Shown piece by piece: positions 16,207 through 24,821 of a stretch of DNA of 64,000 nucleotides. Origin of the DNA: an uncultured Lachnospiraceae bacterium (GTDB taxonomy: Bacteria; Bacillota; Clostridia; Lachnospirales; Lachnospiraceae). The notes below the pieces were generated by a model, which saw nothing but the letters and a program-made list of their open reading frames with translations, ran no database searches and was not told where the DNA came from. Each line of letters opens with the position of its first letter. The stretch's first letter is position 1. The stretch is taken from positions 25,180-89,179 of the forward strand of contig CAKRIL010000006.1 of assembly GCA_934343915.1 (NCBI GenBank), read 5' to 3'. The position numbers and the translations under genes are program-made.

Positions 16207-18282
16207 ATGTCTTTAAAAAGCACGGCTGAAAGTATAAAAAGAATATTTTCTTTAGCTATGTGCTTTGCTCTTTGCACTGTCCGGCTAACATGCATATCAC
16301 CGGAGGAGGTGCAGGCAGCGCAGTCTACATTGACTGTAGAGCAGGTAGTGAGCCTTGCATGGTTTAACAGCAGGGATTACAGAAAGAACCAGAGCAAGAT
16401 TGCCCTCTCAAAGGTCAAATATACGCAGGCAGTTAAGTCTATCCAGCTAAAGAGAAAAAATATGTCCACATTCAGATGGTCACCTGTGCTCAATTTTAAG
16501 TTTCCCGAAAAAGCGGCTTTGGCGGATGAATTTGAATGGGTGTACAAGCCGGTTCAGATTCAGGGGGAGATATCAAACCTTGAACACAAGCTTACGGACA
16601 TCAAATATGCGGTGAAGGAGACTGTTTCCAATCTCTACGTGGACTGTTATACAACACAGGAGAAGATAGCCTTTTATAAGCAGCTTCTTGAGGAGCAGAA
16701 GGGGGTATTGCAGGCGAACACCGCAAAGCTGTATGTGGGTGAGGCTAAGCAGAGCGATATCGATTCAATGCAGAAGGCTTTAGATTCCACGCAGCAGAAG
16801 CTGTTAGCAGCCCAGAGAAGCTTTGAGAGCTGTAAGGAGAAGCTGTCCTATGAGCTGGATATGGATGTGCGTACAGGATATAGCTTTTCCAATCCGTATC
16901 AGGAGGCAGAGATATCGAGGCAGCAGCTTAGCGATATCACACAGTACACGCTTGATAACAGCCAGACATTCTATGAAGCCAAGATGAATACAAGACTTGC
17001 CCTTATGGCTTTGGATACCAACTATAATCTTATGAGCAGCCAGTATGGAGGGAAAATGAACATTATCTCAAGCTATGTGACCCAGGCGAAGAATGGAGGC
17101 AGGCTTGACACAGCCTCATTTAAACTGGCGTATGATTCCTTTCTGAATGCGATAGATTCACCATGGCAGGGCAGCAGAAGGATTCTGTTCATAAGGATTC
17201 CTAAGGAATGGTTCAAGGGCTCTATAGACGGAATAAGGTATGTTGAGGATGATCCGTACATTCTATATACCAATGCATTAGAGTATTCAGATGCACTGAC
17301 AGAGCAGAACAGCACACAAAAGGAGATAATTCAGGAGGTCAAGGATCAGTTCAACAATCTGGTCACGGTGAGAAACTCATATATCAGCATAGCAGATTCG
17401 GTCAGGAAGCAGGAGGAGATTGTAAATAGCTGCTTTATACAGAACAATCTTGGGCAGATGGAATATTCGGAGTACAGCGAAGCCCAGGAGCTATATAACG
17501 AACTGCAGCTTGAAGAGCTTGATGCACTTGCACTCTACACAAAGACGCTCAACTCATTTGACAGGCTCACATGCGGTGCGATAAGCAGGCTGCTTGAAGG
17601 AAAATCAATATCAGTCAATGCGGTTGCCGCCGGTGACAGTTACTATATCAGACAGACTGCGGATGGGGCAATGTATAGTATTGCCTCCAAGGTCGAGGAT
17701 AATCTGTTTGAGCTGACCATCAGCATACCCGAAGATTTTGATGTTGAGGTCACAGGCTATGAGCTATGGATAAATGATATACAGATTGGGAATAGGACGG
17801 ATGCTGATAAGACACTCAGGCACTTGATGTTAGATATGGATAATGCGGATAAGGTGGTAATAAGGCTGTACAACGGTGACGAATTTGTGTGCGACTGCGA
17901 GATTGACCCGATGGAGTACAGCGGTGAACTGCCGGTAAGCTCAGGGTATGTGGATGAGAGTAAAAAGGACGATGGGGCAGCTGAAATGACGGAAAGGAGC
18001 GTAGGGAATTTCAGCTACAATGTGGATAGGCAGACAAAGTTAGCCGAGATAAGGATTACGCCTAATATGAATGAGAAGATAAGCTATTTCCAGATTACCG
18101 ATAAGAGAGGAAAGGCTTTAGGGGAAGGCGAAATGCTTCCTGTAAGCAAGGGTTTTACTTACTTTTCATTCATTCTTGATGATATGGATAACCTTGAAGT
18201 GCTGCTTTTTGATACAGACAAGCAGAAGCTGTACACCGGACATTTCAATACAAAGGAAATGAAAGTAACTGTGGAGGAATAG
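16207..18282 (+). CDS. Secreted TolC-like coiled-coil protein
   Basis: 691 residues. Signal peptide at about residues 1-35 (IKRIFSLAMCFALCTVRLTC then a QAAQ cleavage region). Next comes LTVEQVVSLAWFNSRDYRKNQ and paired long helices (YKQLLEEQKGVLQANTAKLY, VGEAKQSDIDSMQKALDSTQ), repeated after residue 240, as in the outer membrane efflux protein (TolC) family, where two such repeats give a helical barrel. The C-terminal 210 residues form two related beta domains (KVEDNLFELTISIPEDFDVE and QTKLAEIRITPNMNEKISYF). A Gram-positive cell has no outer membrane, so it may act as a wall-spanning tube or scaffold. The ATG at 16207 fits AAGGAGG (16191-16197). Confidence 0.65.
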   Translation: MSLKSTAESIKRIFSLAMCFALCTVRLTCISPEEVQAAQSTLTVEQVVSLAWFNSRDYRKNQSKIALSKVKYTQAVKSIQLKRKNMSTFRWSPVLNFKFPEKAALADEFEWVYKPVQIQGEISNLEHKLTDIKYAVKETVSNLYVDCYTTQEKIAFYKQLLEEQKGVLQANTAKLYVGEAKQSDIDSMQKALDSTQQKLLAAQRSFESCKEKLSYELDMDVRTGYSFSNPYQEAEISRQQLSDITQYTLDNSQTFYEAKMNTRLALMALDTNYNLMSSQYGGKMNIISSYVTQAKNGGRLDTASFKLAYDSFLNAIDSPWQGSRRILFIRIPKEWFKGSIDGIRYVEDDPYILYTNALEYSDALTEQNSTQKEIIQEVKDQFNNLVTVRNSYISIADSVRKQEEIVNSCFIQNNLGQMEYSEYSEAQELYNELQLEELDALALYTKTLNSFDRLTCGAISRLLEGKSISVNAVAAGDSYYIRQTADGAMYSIASKVEDNLFELTISIPEDFDVEVTGYELWINDIQIGNRTDADKTLRHLMLDMDNADKVVIRLYNGDEFVCDCEIDPMEYSGELPVSSGYVDESKKDDGAAEMTERSVGNFSYNVDRQTKLAEIRITPNMNEKISYFQITDKRGKALGEGEMLPVSKGFTYFSFILDDMDNLEVLLFDTDKQKLYTGHFNTKEMKVTVEE

Positions 18283-18328
18283 CCGGCTGCATGAGCTGCA
18301 CTGATTTGTGGGTGAAGGAGAAAAGCTT

Positions 18329-20821
18329 ATGGGTAAACATAGAAACGGAAAAAAGAATATGCGTATAAAAATAGCAATGTTTGCCTGTGTCATTTTTGTA
18401 CTTGGTACAGGTATATTCGGTATTTTCAGTCTGTATGGCGTAAAGGCTCTTATAAATGATGATAACACGGTGCATGTGAAGGATGAACAGATAGGCGTAT
18501 CATCTCTTATTGTCGGCACTCATATCATGTATCTTGGAGCTGTGACGGATGAGCTGTATGCCACAGCTGCAGAGAGCGCCAAGAAGGTGGGAATGTATGA
18601 GATATATTACAAATCTGAGCTTGCGGATGGCTCGTGGTATGAGATTTCGGGAGCGGAAGGGCTTGCGGATATATCTACATCCGGGAAAACAGTCAAGGCA
18701 GATGTGATAGAAAGTCTCAATCTTCAATATTACACGAAGGAGGATGGGATAACCTACGATCTGCGTACCGGAGGTGCAGTTAATGTGTTTGATATAGACA
18801 ATCCTTATGATTTGAGCAGCAATAGTGATATGGAGGACATAAAAACACAGTATGACATGCTAAACGATAAGGAGGAGAAAACGAAATCTGATGAGTATTA
18901 TATTGGGCTTATAGATGATTTCTTTTCCGAGGAGCTTAATAATAGTGAGACTAAAGAGCTTGATGATAAGCTGGATTCTCTATGGAGGGTATATCAGAAT
19001 GCTGATGATGACATGAGAGAACAGCTCATGTCCGTCATGGGTGAGCTGGATGCCCAAAGGCGCAGCATAGTTGGTAATCAATTGTTAAGCGGCATGCTGG
19101 ATGAGCTTCTTGACAATGTTGGGTTGTCGGATTCTTCCAACGATGAGCTTGTGATGAACAGTCAGTTGTATGAGGCTGTTGGTAATGCCATAAATGAGGT
19201 TGCACAGACAACAGCCGAATGTGAGAGCAATCTGCCATCGGGGGATTCCGGTTTTACACAGGTGCAGGAGAAATTGAAGGAAAAGCTTATAACTGCCGCA
19301 CAGAGCGGAAATGTTGATGAATGTAAGAATATATGCAGCGACATAAAGGCTCTGAATAATATACAGTCCGGGATTTCGGGCGATTCTGCCGCAGAGCTTG
19401 AGATTTTAAATGAACTTGTTGACAAGCAGTACGGTATTTGTGCAGATATGCTTGATCATGGGGCGGGAGCCGAATATGACAATATTAAACAGACAAGTTC
19501 GGATACGGTAGCTAAGAAGTACCTAAATACGAGAAAGAATGAGCTGGATAAATCGCTCACGGAGCTTGCGGACATGCTTGACAAGGCAGCGGGCAGAATG
19601 GGAAGAGATTCAGCGAAGGAGTATCTGGATAAAGCACTTTCGGATATCGAAGGACTTGAGAGTCGGATAAAAAGTGATGACTTTGAGAAGTATGCTATTG
19701 CCTCACTGAATAAATATGGCGGGCTGATAGAGGATAAATATAAGAGTGTGGCGGCAAATGGCAGCAACAGGATGGACAGCCTTCTTGCAGACCGTGAGCA
19801 GAACATAATCAACAGGCTGGATGCGCTGGATAAGAATGACTTTGAACAGGCATTGCTGTATGAAAACCGGATAGAACATCTGGATGAGGAGATATCTGAT
19901 TATGAAAAGGAGCTGAATGCAATAATTGAATCACCCAACTCCACAGCGGCGCAGAAACAGAACGCGCTGGCGCAGCTTAACAGCCAGGGACTTGTGGCAA
20001 ATATAAACAGTATTGCGGATGAGACAGTTGGAAATATACACAATGGCGACCTGTCAACGGTGCTTGAGAATATAGATGTTCTCTCTGCTTTTTCAGATTC
20101 GAATCCATCGACATTGCTAAATGCACTGACTGATATCTACTCAGGGCTTGAGGAAACAGAATTTAACATGACACTTTCGCAGGAGCAGAAGGATGTGATT
20201 GAGCAGGCAAAGGAGAAGATTGTCGATTCGGTGAGTTCGAATGCCAAGGCTTTTGTGGGAAATTCGATAACCGTTGATTCGGTGTATGCCGCGATAGAGG
20301 AAATTACCGGAATGAGCTTTGACAGTCTTGATGACAGAATGAAGATAGTGGTAATTGTGGCGGTCAATTCGTACGCAAAGACGATAGACAGTGAGATTCT
20401 ATATACCATATCATCAGCTATGGCTTCAAAGGCATTCGGCAGCAATAACAATTATATATATAAACAGTTAAAGGGCGGAGCTTCCGAATATGTGTCCAGC
20501 GAGGCTATATCGAGGGTGATGGGGTATAGATACATATACAGTGATACCAATAAAAATGTGATACTCCAGAATGGCATAGACTATTATAGCTTCACCGCAT
20601 TTGATAAACGGGTAAGTGAGCGGGACGGGTATGTCGACGAAATGACAGTTCCGGCAAAGCTGCAGGGAACAGTATATATCCCGAATGATTATGCAACAGA
20701 ACATTTTCGATGCTATGTGTTTACAATTGAGAGAAGCGATTATTCGGTGGTTATCAAACCGGATATGGAGGACGAAATAATTGATTTCACCTCGGCTTTT
20801 ATAAAGCTTCTGCTTGATTAG
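18329..20821 (+). CDS. Large membrane-anchored coiled-coil protein
   Basis: 830 residues. One N-terminal membrane helix (about 14-36, IAMFACVIFVLGTGIFGIFSL) with a basic lead puts the bulk outside the cytoplasm. After a beta-rich segment (about 45-150) come about 500 residues of mostly helical, Asp/Glu/Asn/Ser-rich sequence with heptad-like stretches (LDEEISDYEKELNAIIESPN). The C-terminal 130 residues are again beta-rich and hydrophobic. I do not recognise a family. The chosen ATG has AAGGAG (18315-18320) before it. Along with the preceding three genes it forms a membrane and wall-facing module in the injection cluster; a tether spanning the wall is inferred. Its length might also fit a ruler role. 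Confidence 0.6.
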   Translation: MGKHRNGKKNMRIKIAMFACVIFVLGTGIFGIFSLYGVKALINDDNTVHVKDEQIGVSSLIVGTHIMYLGAVTDELYATAAESAKKVGMYEIYYKSELADGSWYEISGAEGLADISTSGKTVKADVIESLNLQYYTKEDGITYDLRTGGAVNVFDIDNPYDLSSNSDMEDIKTQYDMLNDKEEKTKSDEYYIGLIDDFFSEELNNSETKELDDKLDSLWRVYQNADDDMREQLMSVMGELDAQRRSIVGNQLLSGMLDELLDNVGLSDSSNDELVMNSQLYEAVGNAINEVAQTTAECESNLPSGDSGFTQVQEKLKEKLITAAQSGNVDECKNICSDIKALNNIQSGISGDSAAELEILNELVDKQYGICADMLDHGAGAEYDNIKQTSSDTVAKKYLNTRKNELDKSLTELADMLDKAAGRMGRDSAKEYLDKALSDIEGLESRIKSDDFEKYAIASLNKYGGLIEDKYKSVAANGSNRMDSLLADREQNIINRLDALDKNDFEQALLYENRIEHLDEEISDYEKELNAIIESPNSTAAQKQNALAQLNSQGLVANINSIADETVGNIHNGDLSTVLENIDVLSAFSDSNPSTLLNALTDIYSGLEETEFNMTLSQEQKDVIEQAKEKIVDSVSSNAKAFVGNSITVDSVYAAIEEITGMSFDSLDDRMKIVVIVAVNSYAKTIDSEILYTISSAMASKAFGSNNNYIYKQLKGGASEYVSSEAISRVMGYRYIYSDTNKNVILQNGIDYYSFTAFDKRVSERDGYVDEMTVPAKLQGTVYIPNDYATEHFRCYVFTIERSDYSVVIKPDMEDEIIDFTSAFIKLLLD

Positions 20822-20825
20822 GGAA

Positions 20826-20856
20826 CAATATCATTGACAGTACGCTGTCGATATTG
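20826..20856 (+). other. RNA hairpin with UACG loop ahead of the tip/sheath/tube genes
   Basis: Arms CAATATC (20826-20832) and GATATTG (20850-20856) enclose arms GACAG (20836-20840) and CTGTC (20845-20849), with a three-base bulge (ATT) on the 5' side and loop TACG. This gives a 12-bp stem closed by a UNCG-class tetraloop. No T run follows, only ATTTATAAAA. It may mark a processing or stabilising site between the membrane module and the structural genes. The same bases contain TTGACA (20834-20839), but no good -10 stands at the right distance, so a promoter is less likely. Confidence 0.55.
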
Positions 20857-20888
20857 ATTTATAAAACCAGTTTATGGAAGGAGGAAAA

Positions 20889-21266
20889 ATGGGAGAACTA
20901 GTTGTGACCGGAGCAAAACTGCAATGTCCTTTCGGAACAATTATGACAAGCCTGTGTGTTACATCGCAGAGCAAATGTCTTGTAGCCGGAAAGCCTGCCG
21001 CGACCGTGGCAGATGTAAAGCCGAATGTGAATATTCCGGCATTCGGAATGTGTTCATCGCCTGCCAACCCTCAGGTTATGGCAACGGGGATTCCGATTCC
21101 CAAGCCCTGCACTATGGTGCCGGCTGATACATGGATGACGAAAAATCCCAAGCTCTTAGCGGGCGGAAAGCCATGTCTTAGCAGTGACGGAAGGCTGATG
21201 TGTACGATGGGTGCCGGAATGATTACAATAGTTTCTCCGGGGCAGAATAAGGTTGTAGGCAGGTAA
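20889..21266 (+). CDS. DUF4280 PAAR-like spike tip protein
   Basis: 125 residues. The sequence matches DUF4280 proteins: VVTGAKLQCPFGT at the start, VADVKPNVNIPAFGMCSSPA with its invariant NIPAFGMC, then KPCTMVPADTWM, and the closing LMCTMGAGMITIVSPGQ. These are PAAR-like, short beta-helical caps that sharpen the central spike of contractile systems, often with bound metal via Cys and His. The ATG at 20889 follows GGAAGGAGG. Unusually it lies before the sheath gene rather than among the baseplate genes. Confidence 0.9.
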   Translation: MGELVVTGAKLQCPFGTIMTSLCVTSQSKCLVAGKPAATVADVKPNVNIPAFGMCSSPANPQVMATGIPIPKPCTMVPADTWMTKNPKLLAGGKPCLSSDGRLMCTMGAGMITIVSPGQNKVVGR

Positions 21267-21296
21267 ATAAAAACAAATATAAAGGAGATTAATACT

Positions 21297-22994
21297 ATGG
21301 CAGAATATTTATCACCGGGTGTTTATGTTGAGGAGTACGATAACTCACCGCGTTCTATCGAGGGAGTAGGGACAAGTACGGCAGGCTTTGTCGGTCTGGC
21401 ACAGAAGGGTGCAACAAGCGGAAGTCCGGTGCTTGTGACGAGCTTTGCGGATTTTACAAAGAAGTATGGTAATGCATTGAGTGAATATGAATATGGGGAG
21501 TACAGACATCTTGCAAACAGCGTTGAGCAATTCTTTACAAATGGTGGTACAAGGTGCTATATAGCAAGAGTTATCCCACAGGATGCCAAAAATGCAGCAG
21601 CCACAATGGGTATTCTCACAGCGGTAGCGGCTAACGAGGGTGTGTGGGGAAACAGAATACAGATATCGTTATCAACGGTCACGAGGAAGAAGATTCAGCT
21701 CGTGGCTGAGACACAGCTTCCTATTACATACACAGCAAAATCTGTGGAAGGTCTGTGCGAGGGCGATATTGTCGTTATTGACGGAGAGTACAATGTCATA
21801 TCTTCCATCTATGACAAGAATATCACATTTATGAAGCCATTTGAGCATGAGGTTGTAGATAAGGCGCTTTTCCCTGAGCGTGTCCTGTATCTTGTTGAGA
21901 CGGACGTTTCCGTGAGATATAATGACGAGCTTGAAGGCTATCAGGGTTTGAGCTTTAACATCAAGTCCCCTAATTACATAGGCATAAAGATGTCACAGAG
22001 CAACCTTATAACAATTGAGGCTGCACCGATGGACAGCGCGTCAAATCCTGTTGAGCAGATATTAGGGGAGGGAGTCAAGGAAGGCTCATTCGTGCTGGCA
22101 GGCGGAAGTAACGGTTCTGTCTCAAAAGTAAGTGCCGGAACCTTTATTGGTGAGGACGGCGGTCCCGGCAGAAGAACAGGTATCAGTGCCTTTATAGAAA
22201 ATCAGCTGGTGAGCATGCTTGCCGTTCCGGGAATAACAATACCGGAGGTAGTGGTTTCACTTACAGCACATTGCGAGAAACTTGGAAATCGTTTTGCAAT
22301 CATTGATATGCCTGAGAATATGTCCGGAACGGACGAGCTTATAAGCTACAGAAATATGATAGATTCGACCTATGCCGCAATGTATCATCCTTGGATTCAG
22401 GTATTTGACAGGGCAGCTAACAAGGCAGGCTTCATACCGCCATCAGGTGCCGTTGCAGGTGTATATGCGAGAACAGATGTCAACAGAGGAGTTCACAAGG
22501 CACCGGCAAATGAGACTGTCATGTGTACAGGGCTTAAGGTAAACTACACCTCAGGCGAACAGGATATACTCAATCCTGAGGGCGTAAATCTTATCAGACA
22601 GCTTCCGGGTCAGGGAATAAAAATATGGGGCGCGAGAACAGCCGGCACAAATTCAGCTTTTAAATACGTCAACGTGAGAAGACTGTTTATCTATGTCGAG
22701 GAGAGCATAAAAGCTGATACAAGCTGGGTTGTATTTGAGCCTAACGATGCTACGCTATGGTCAAGAGTGAGGGTGACAATATCATCATTCCTTGAAAATC
22801 TCTGGAGAAACGGAATGCTTGCAGGTTCAACACCGGCAGAGGGATATTTTGTCGAGATTGGACCTACTACAATGTCCGATGATGATATTAAGAATGGCAG
22901 GCTTATATGCAATATCGGTATTGCCGCAGTAAGACCTGCTGAGTTTGTTATCTTCAGGGTTACACAGCATACCGCTGGCGGAGATTCAGAATAG
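21297..22994 (+). CDS. Contractile sheath protein
   Basis: 565 residues, phage tail sheath family. The N-terminus LSPGVYVEEYDNSPRSIEGV followed by STAGFVGLAQKG is the hallmark of sheath subunits that reach to the tube. The conserved C-terminal region has IRQLPGQGIKIWGARTAGTN, VNVRRLFIYVEESIKADTSW and EPNDATLWSRVRVTISSFLE, the segments that form the inter-subunit handshake. Residues about 130-230 form the surface-exposed variable domain. Only one sheath gene is present, whereas Afp has three. AAAGGAG precedes the ATG, a strong site in keeping with a high-copy product. Confidence 0.97.
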   Translation: MAEYLSPGVYVEEYDNSPRSIEGVGTSTAGFVGLAQKGATSGSPVLVTSFADFTKKYGNALSEYEYGEYRHLANSVEQFFTNGGTRCYIARVIPQDAKNAAATMGILTAVAANEGVWGNRIQISLSTVTRKKIQLVAETQLPITYTAKSVEGLCEGDIVVIDGEYNVISSIYDKNITFMKPFEHEVVDKALFPERVLYLVETDVSVRYNDELEGYQGLSFNIKSPNYIGIKMSQSNLITIEAAPMDSASNPVEQILGEGVKEGSFVLAGGSNGSVSKVSAGTFIGEDGGPGRRTGISAFIENQLVSMLAVPGITIPEVVVSLTAHCEKLGNRFAIIDMPENMSGTDELISYRNMIDSTYAAMYHPWIQVFDRAANKAGFIPPSGAVAGVYARTDVNRGVHKAPANETVMCTGLKVNYTSGEQDILNPEGVNLIRQLPGQGIKIWGARTAGTNSAFKYVNVRRLFIYVEESIKADTSWVVFEPNDATLWSRVRVTISSFLENLWRNGMLAGSTPAEGYFVEIGPTTMSDDDIKNGRLICNIGIAAVRPAEFVIFRVTQHTAGGDSE

Positions 22995-23026
22995 TAGTGA
23001 CTTGAATACGAAATGGAGGATAAGAT

Positions 23027-23521
23027 ATGGCAACATACCAGAATAAAGCAGGATTATCATATCCGCTTACGAAAATGAACTTTCTTGTTACAGTGGACGA
23101 GGTTAACGGAACGGCAGCATTTACAGAGGTGAGCGGCGTCGAGGCTTCGGTGGATGTGATAGAATTCCGTCAGGGAAATGCACACAGCCTTTCGACAGTC
23201 AAGCTGCCGGGACTTGTAAAGCACGGAAATGTGACACTCAAGATGGGCTATACCTGCGACAATGAATTTAAAAAGTGGGTTATGGAGTGCGTGAGCGAGG
23301 TGAGAGGTGAGATGCCAAGGCACAATGTCTCTATTGAGCTTATCGACATAAACGGTGGGGCACCGCAGAGTGCTGTCACAAGCATAACAGGAAACACAGT
23401 ATGGGTACTTACCAATGCATGGGTTACAAGATATACGGCACCTGACCTTAATTCAACTGCAAGTGACGTGGCTATAGAATCTGTTGAGCTTGCGTACGAG
23501 GAGTTAGTTATACCTAATTAG
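23027..23521 (+). CDS. Inner tube protein
   Basis: 164 residues, phage T4 gp19-like tube family. Visible signature: YPLTKMNFLVTVDEVNGTAA, FTEVSGVEASVDVIEFRQGN, TVKLPGLVKHGNVTLKMGYT and AWVTRYTAPDLNSTASDVAI, ending SVELAYEELVIPN. Subunits stack as hexamers within the sheath and are expelled on contraction. The gene follows the sheath by 32 bases, the standard order, and has GGAGG before the ATG. A strong hairpin directly follows the stop. Confidence 0.96.
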   Translation: MATYQNKAGLSYPLTKMNFLVTVDEVNGTAAFTEVSGVEASVDVIEFRQGNAHSLSTVKLPGLVKHGNVTLKMGYTCDNEFKKWVMECVSEVRGEMPRHNVSIELIDINGGAPQSAVTSITGNTVWVLTNAWVTRYTAPDLNSTASDVAIESVELAYEELVIPN

Positions 23522-23542
23522 CGATAATATTTATGTGGTAAC

Positions 23543-23568
23543 AGGGGAATGGTGGCTGCCATTCCCCT
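23543..23568 (+). other. Perfect 10-bp hairpin after the tube gene
   Basis: AGGGGAATGG (23543-23552) and CCATTCCCCT (23559-23568) flank a six-base loop. It is not followed by a T run (ATACTAAAAATAAT), so full termination is doubtful. Its place right behind the sheath and tube cistrons fits a 3'-end stabiliser or partial terminator that raises their transcripts above those of the downstream baseplate genes. Confidence 0.7.
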
Positions 23569-23596
23569 ATACTAAAAATAATATAAGGAGATTGCT

Positions 23597-23959
23597 ATGG
23601 AAACAGTATATGATTTTACACTGCCGAAGGGCTATGTGGATTCAACAGGTGAGGTTCACAGGAAAGGGAGGATGCGCCTTGCAACCGCAATTGATGAGAT
23701 TGGTGCGGCGAGGGACCCGCGTGTTGCAGGAAATCCTGCATATCTTAGCATAGTGGTATTGTCAAAGGTTATTGTGGAGTTAGAAGGAGTTCCGATGGTG
23801 AATGCTTCATTGGTTGAGAAGCTTTTTACGGCGGATCTGGCTTTTCTGCAGAACATGTATCAGAGGATAAATGATGTTGAAATACCTCGAATAAGCGTGG
23901 TATGTCCGCACTGTGGGAAGAGCTTTGAGGTGGAGCAAAATTTTACTCAAGAGGGCTGA
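23597..23959 (+). CDS. Tail-assembly-chaperone-like CIS protein with zinc knuckle
   Basis: 120 residues. It opens FTLPKGYVDSTGEVHRKGRM, followed by RLATAIDEI and RDPRVAGNPAYLSIVVLSKV, then a helical region (FTADLAFLQNMYQRIND). This pattern is common to a small protein found just after the tube gene in contractile tail clusters, where it may be a tail assembly chaperone. The C-terminus has a single CPHCGKSF knuckle, half of a zinc ribbon, so dimerisation or another Cys donor would be required to hold metal. The next small gene begins 20 bases after its stop. Confidence 0.7.
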   Translation: METVYDFTLPKGYVDSTGEVHRKGRMRLATAIDEIGAARDPRVAGNPAYLSIVVLSKVIVELEGVPMVNASLVEKLFTADLAFLQNMYQRINDVEIPRISVVCPHCGKSFEVEQNFTQEG

Positions 23960-23979
23960 AGCTGTATAACAGAGATGAA

Positions 23980-24159
23980 ATGTATAAGGAAATGTCATTT
24001 ATTTCGTATTATTTCCACTGGGGAATGGATGAAGTGATGAAGCTTGACCATTTCAGCAGGAGACGCTGGTGCAGTGAGATTTCGTCCATCAACAGACAGC
24101 TCAGTCCCTCAAAAAAGAATAAGGAAAAGAGCATTTTTGATATGAAGCCGGACAGATAA
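23980..24159 (+). CDS. Small DUF6760-like CIS protein
   Basis: Only 59 residues, so easily missed. It reads MYKEMSFISYYFHWGMDEVM then KLDHFSRRRWCSEISSIN, which follows the DUF6760 pattern (aromatic-rich YFHW, then basic RRRW and EISxIN). Such proteins are found between tube and hub genes in contractile systems; Afp6 stands in a similar place, but I do not claim orthology. No better in-frame start exists between the upstream stop (near 23926) and 23980; the ribosome site is weak, so translation probably couples to the gene before it. Confidence 0.7.
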   Translation: MYKEMSFISYYFHWGMDEVMKLDHFSRRRWCSEISSINRQLSPSKKNKEKSIFDMKPDR

Positions 24160-24215
24160 GCTTATCCGGGCTGATAAAGATAATATTTAATAAGCATAAT
24201 AAAAGAGGTTATTCC

Positions 24216-24797
24216 ATGGATAAAGATAAAGAAGGACAACCGCTTGTCAATTATAATTTCTGCCTGAGAGTTGAGGGAGTGCATGATCTGCCATGTAAAA
24301 GCATTCATGGCTTTGAGGATGAATATGAGTACGAATACATAAGGGAGGGTGGACTTAACGATTATGTCCATCTGAGGAGAAAGCCTTCATCAAAGCCAAA
24401 GACATTTCAGGTTGAGAGATATGTGGGTATGGAAGAAAATGACCCTTTAGCAATAGGAACAGTTATGCAGATGCCTGTAATTCTGTTCGTAAGCCGGCAC
24501 GCACAGGAATTTGAGATGGTGAAAAGGACATATATATTTGTCGGATGTGTGGTAACCGGAAAATCGTACGGTGAGTTGGATGCCTCATCGAGTGGGCTTC
24601 TTTTGGAGACCACAACGATTTCATACAGACATCTTATGTGTGTTGACAACCGGGCAGACAAGGAAAAGCCTGCATGGAGCGGCAAGGCTGGGGACAAGGG
24701 CTACGCAAGAAATGTATCGGAGTATGGTTACACCAAAAAAGAAGAGGCTGACCAAAAGAAGTGGCTTTCGCTTGAGGAGATACGAAAGCTGAAATAA
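24216..24797 (+). CDS. Second tube-family protein (Afp5-like tube initiator)
   Basis: 193 residues of the gp19-like tube family: NYNFCLRVEGVHDLPCKSIH near the start, EYEYIREGGLNDYVHLRRKP, KTFQVERYVG, and the terminal LLLETTTISYRHLMCVD. It is more divergent than the first tube protein and has a charged C-terminal extension (about residues 145-193). In Afp/PVC particles a distinct tube-like protein forms the first layer above the hub; that role is inferred from its place before the hub genes. Confidence 0.85.
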   Translation: MDKDKEGQPLVNYNFCLRVEGVHDLPCKSIHGFEDEYEYEYIREGGLNDYVHLRRKPSSKPKTFQVERYVGMEENDPLAIGTVMQMPVILFVSRHAQEFEMVKRTYIFVGCVVTGKSYGELDASSSGLLLETTTISYRHLMCVDNRADKEKPAWSGKAGDKGYARNVSEYGYTKKEEADQKKWLSLEEIRKLK

Positions 24798-24821
24798 TTT
24801 TTGATGGAGAGGTGCAAGAGG

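Noticed and set aside
20834..20863. Promoter with TTGACA before the tip gene
   Set aside because: No good -10 at 16-18 bases; the same bases are better explained as the stem of the hairpin.
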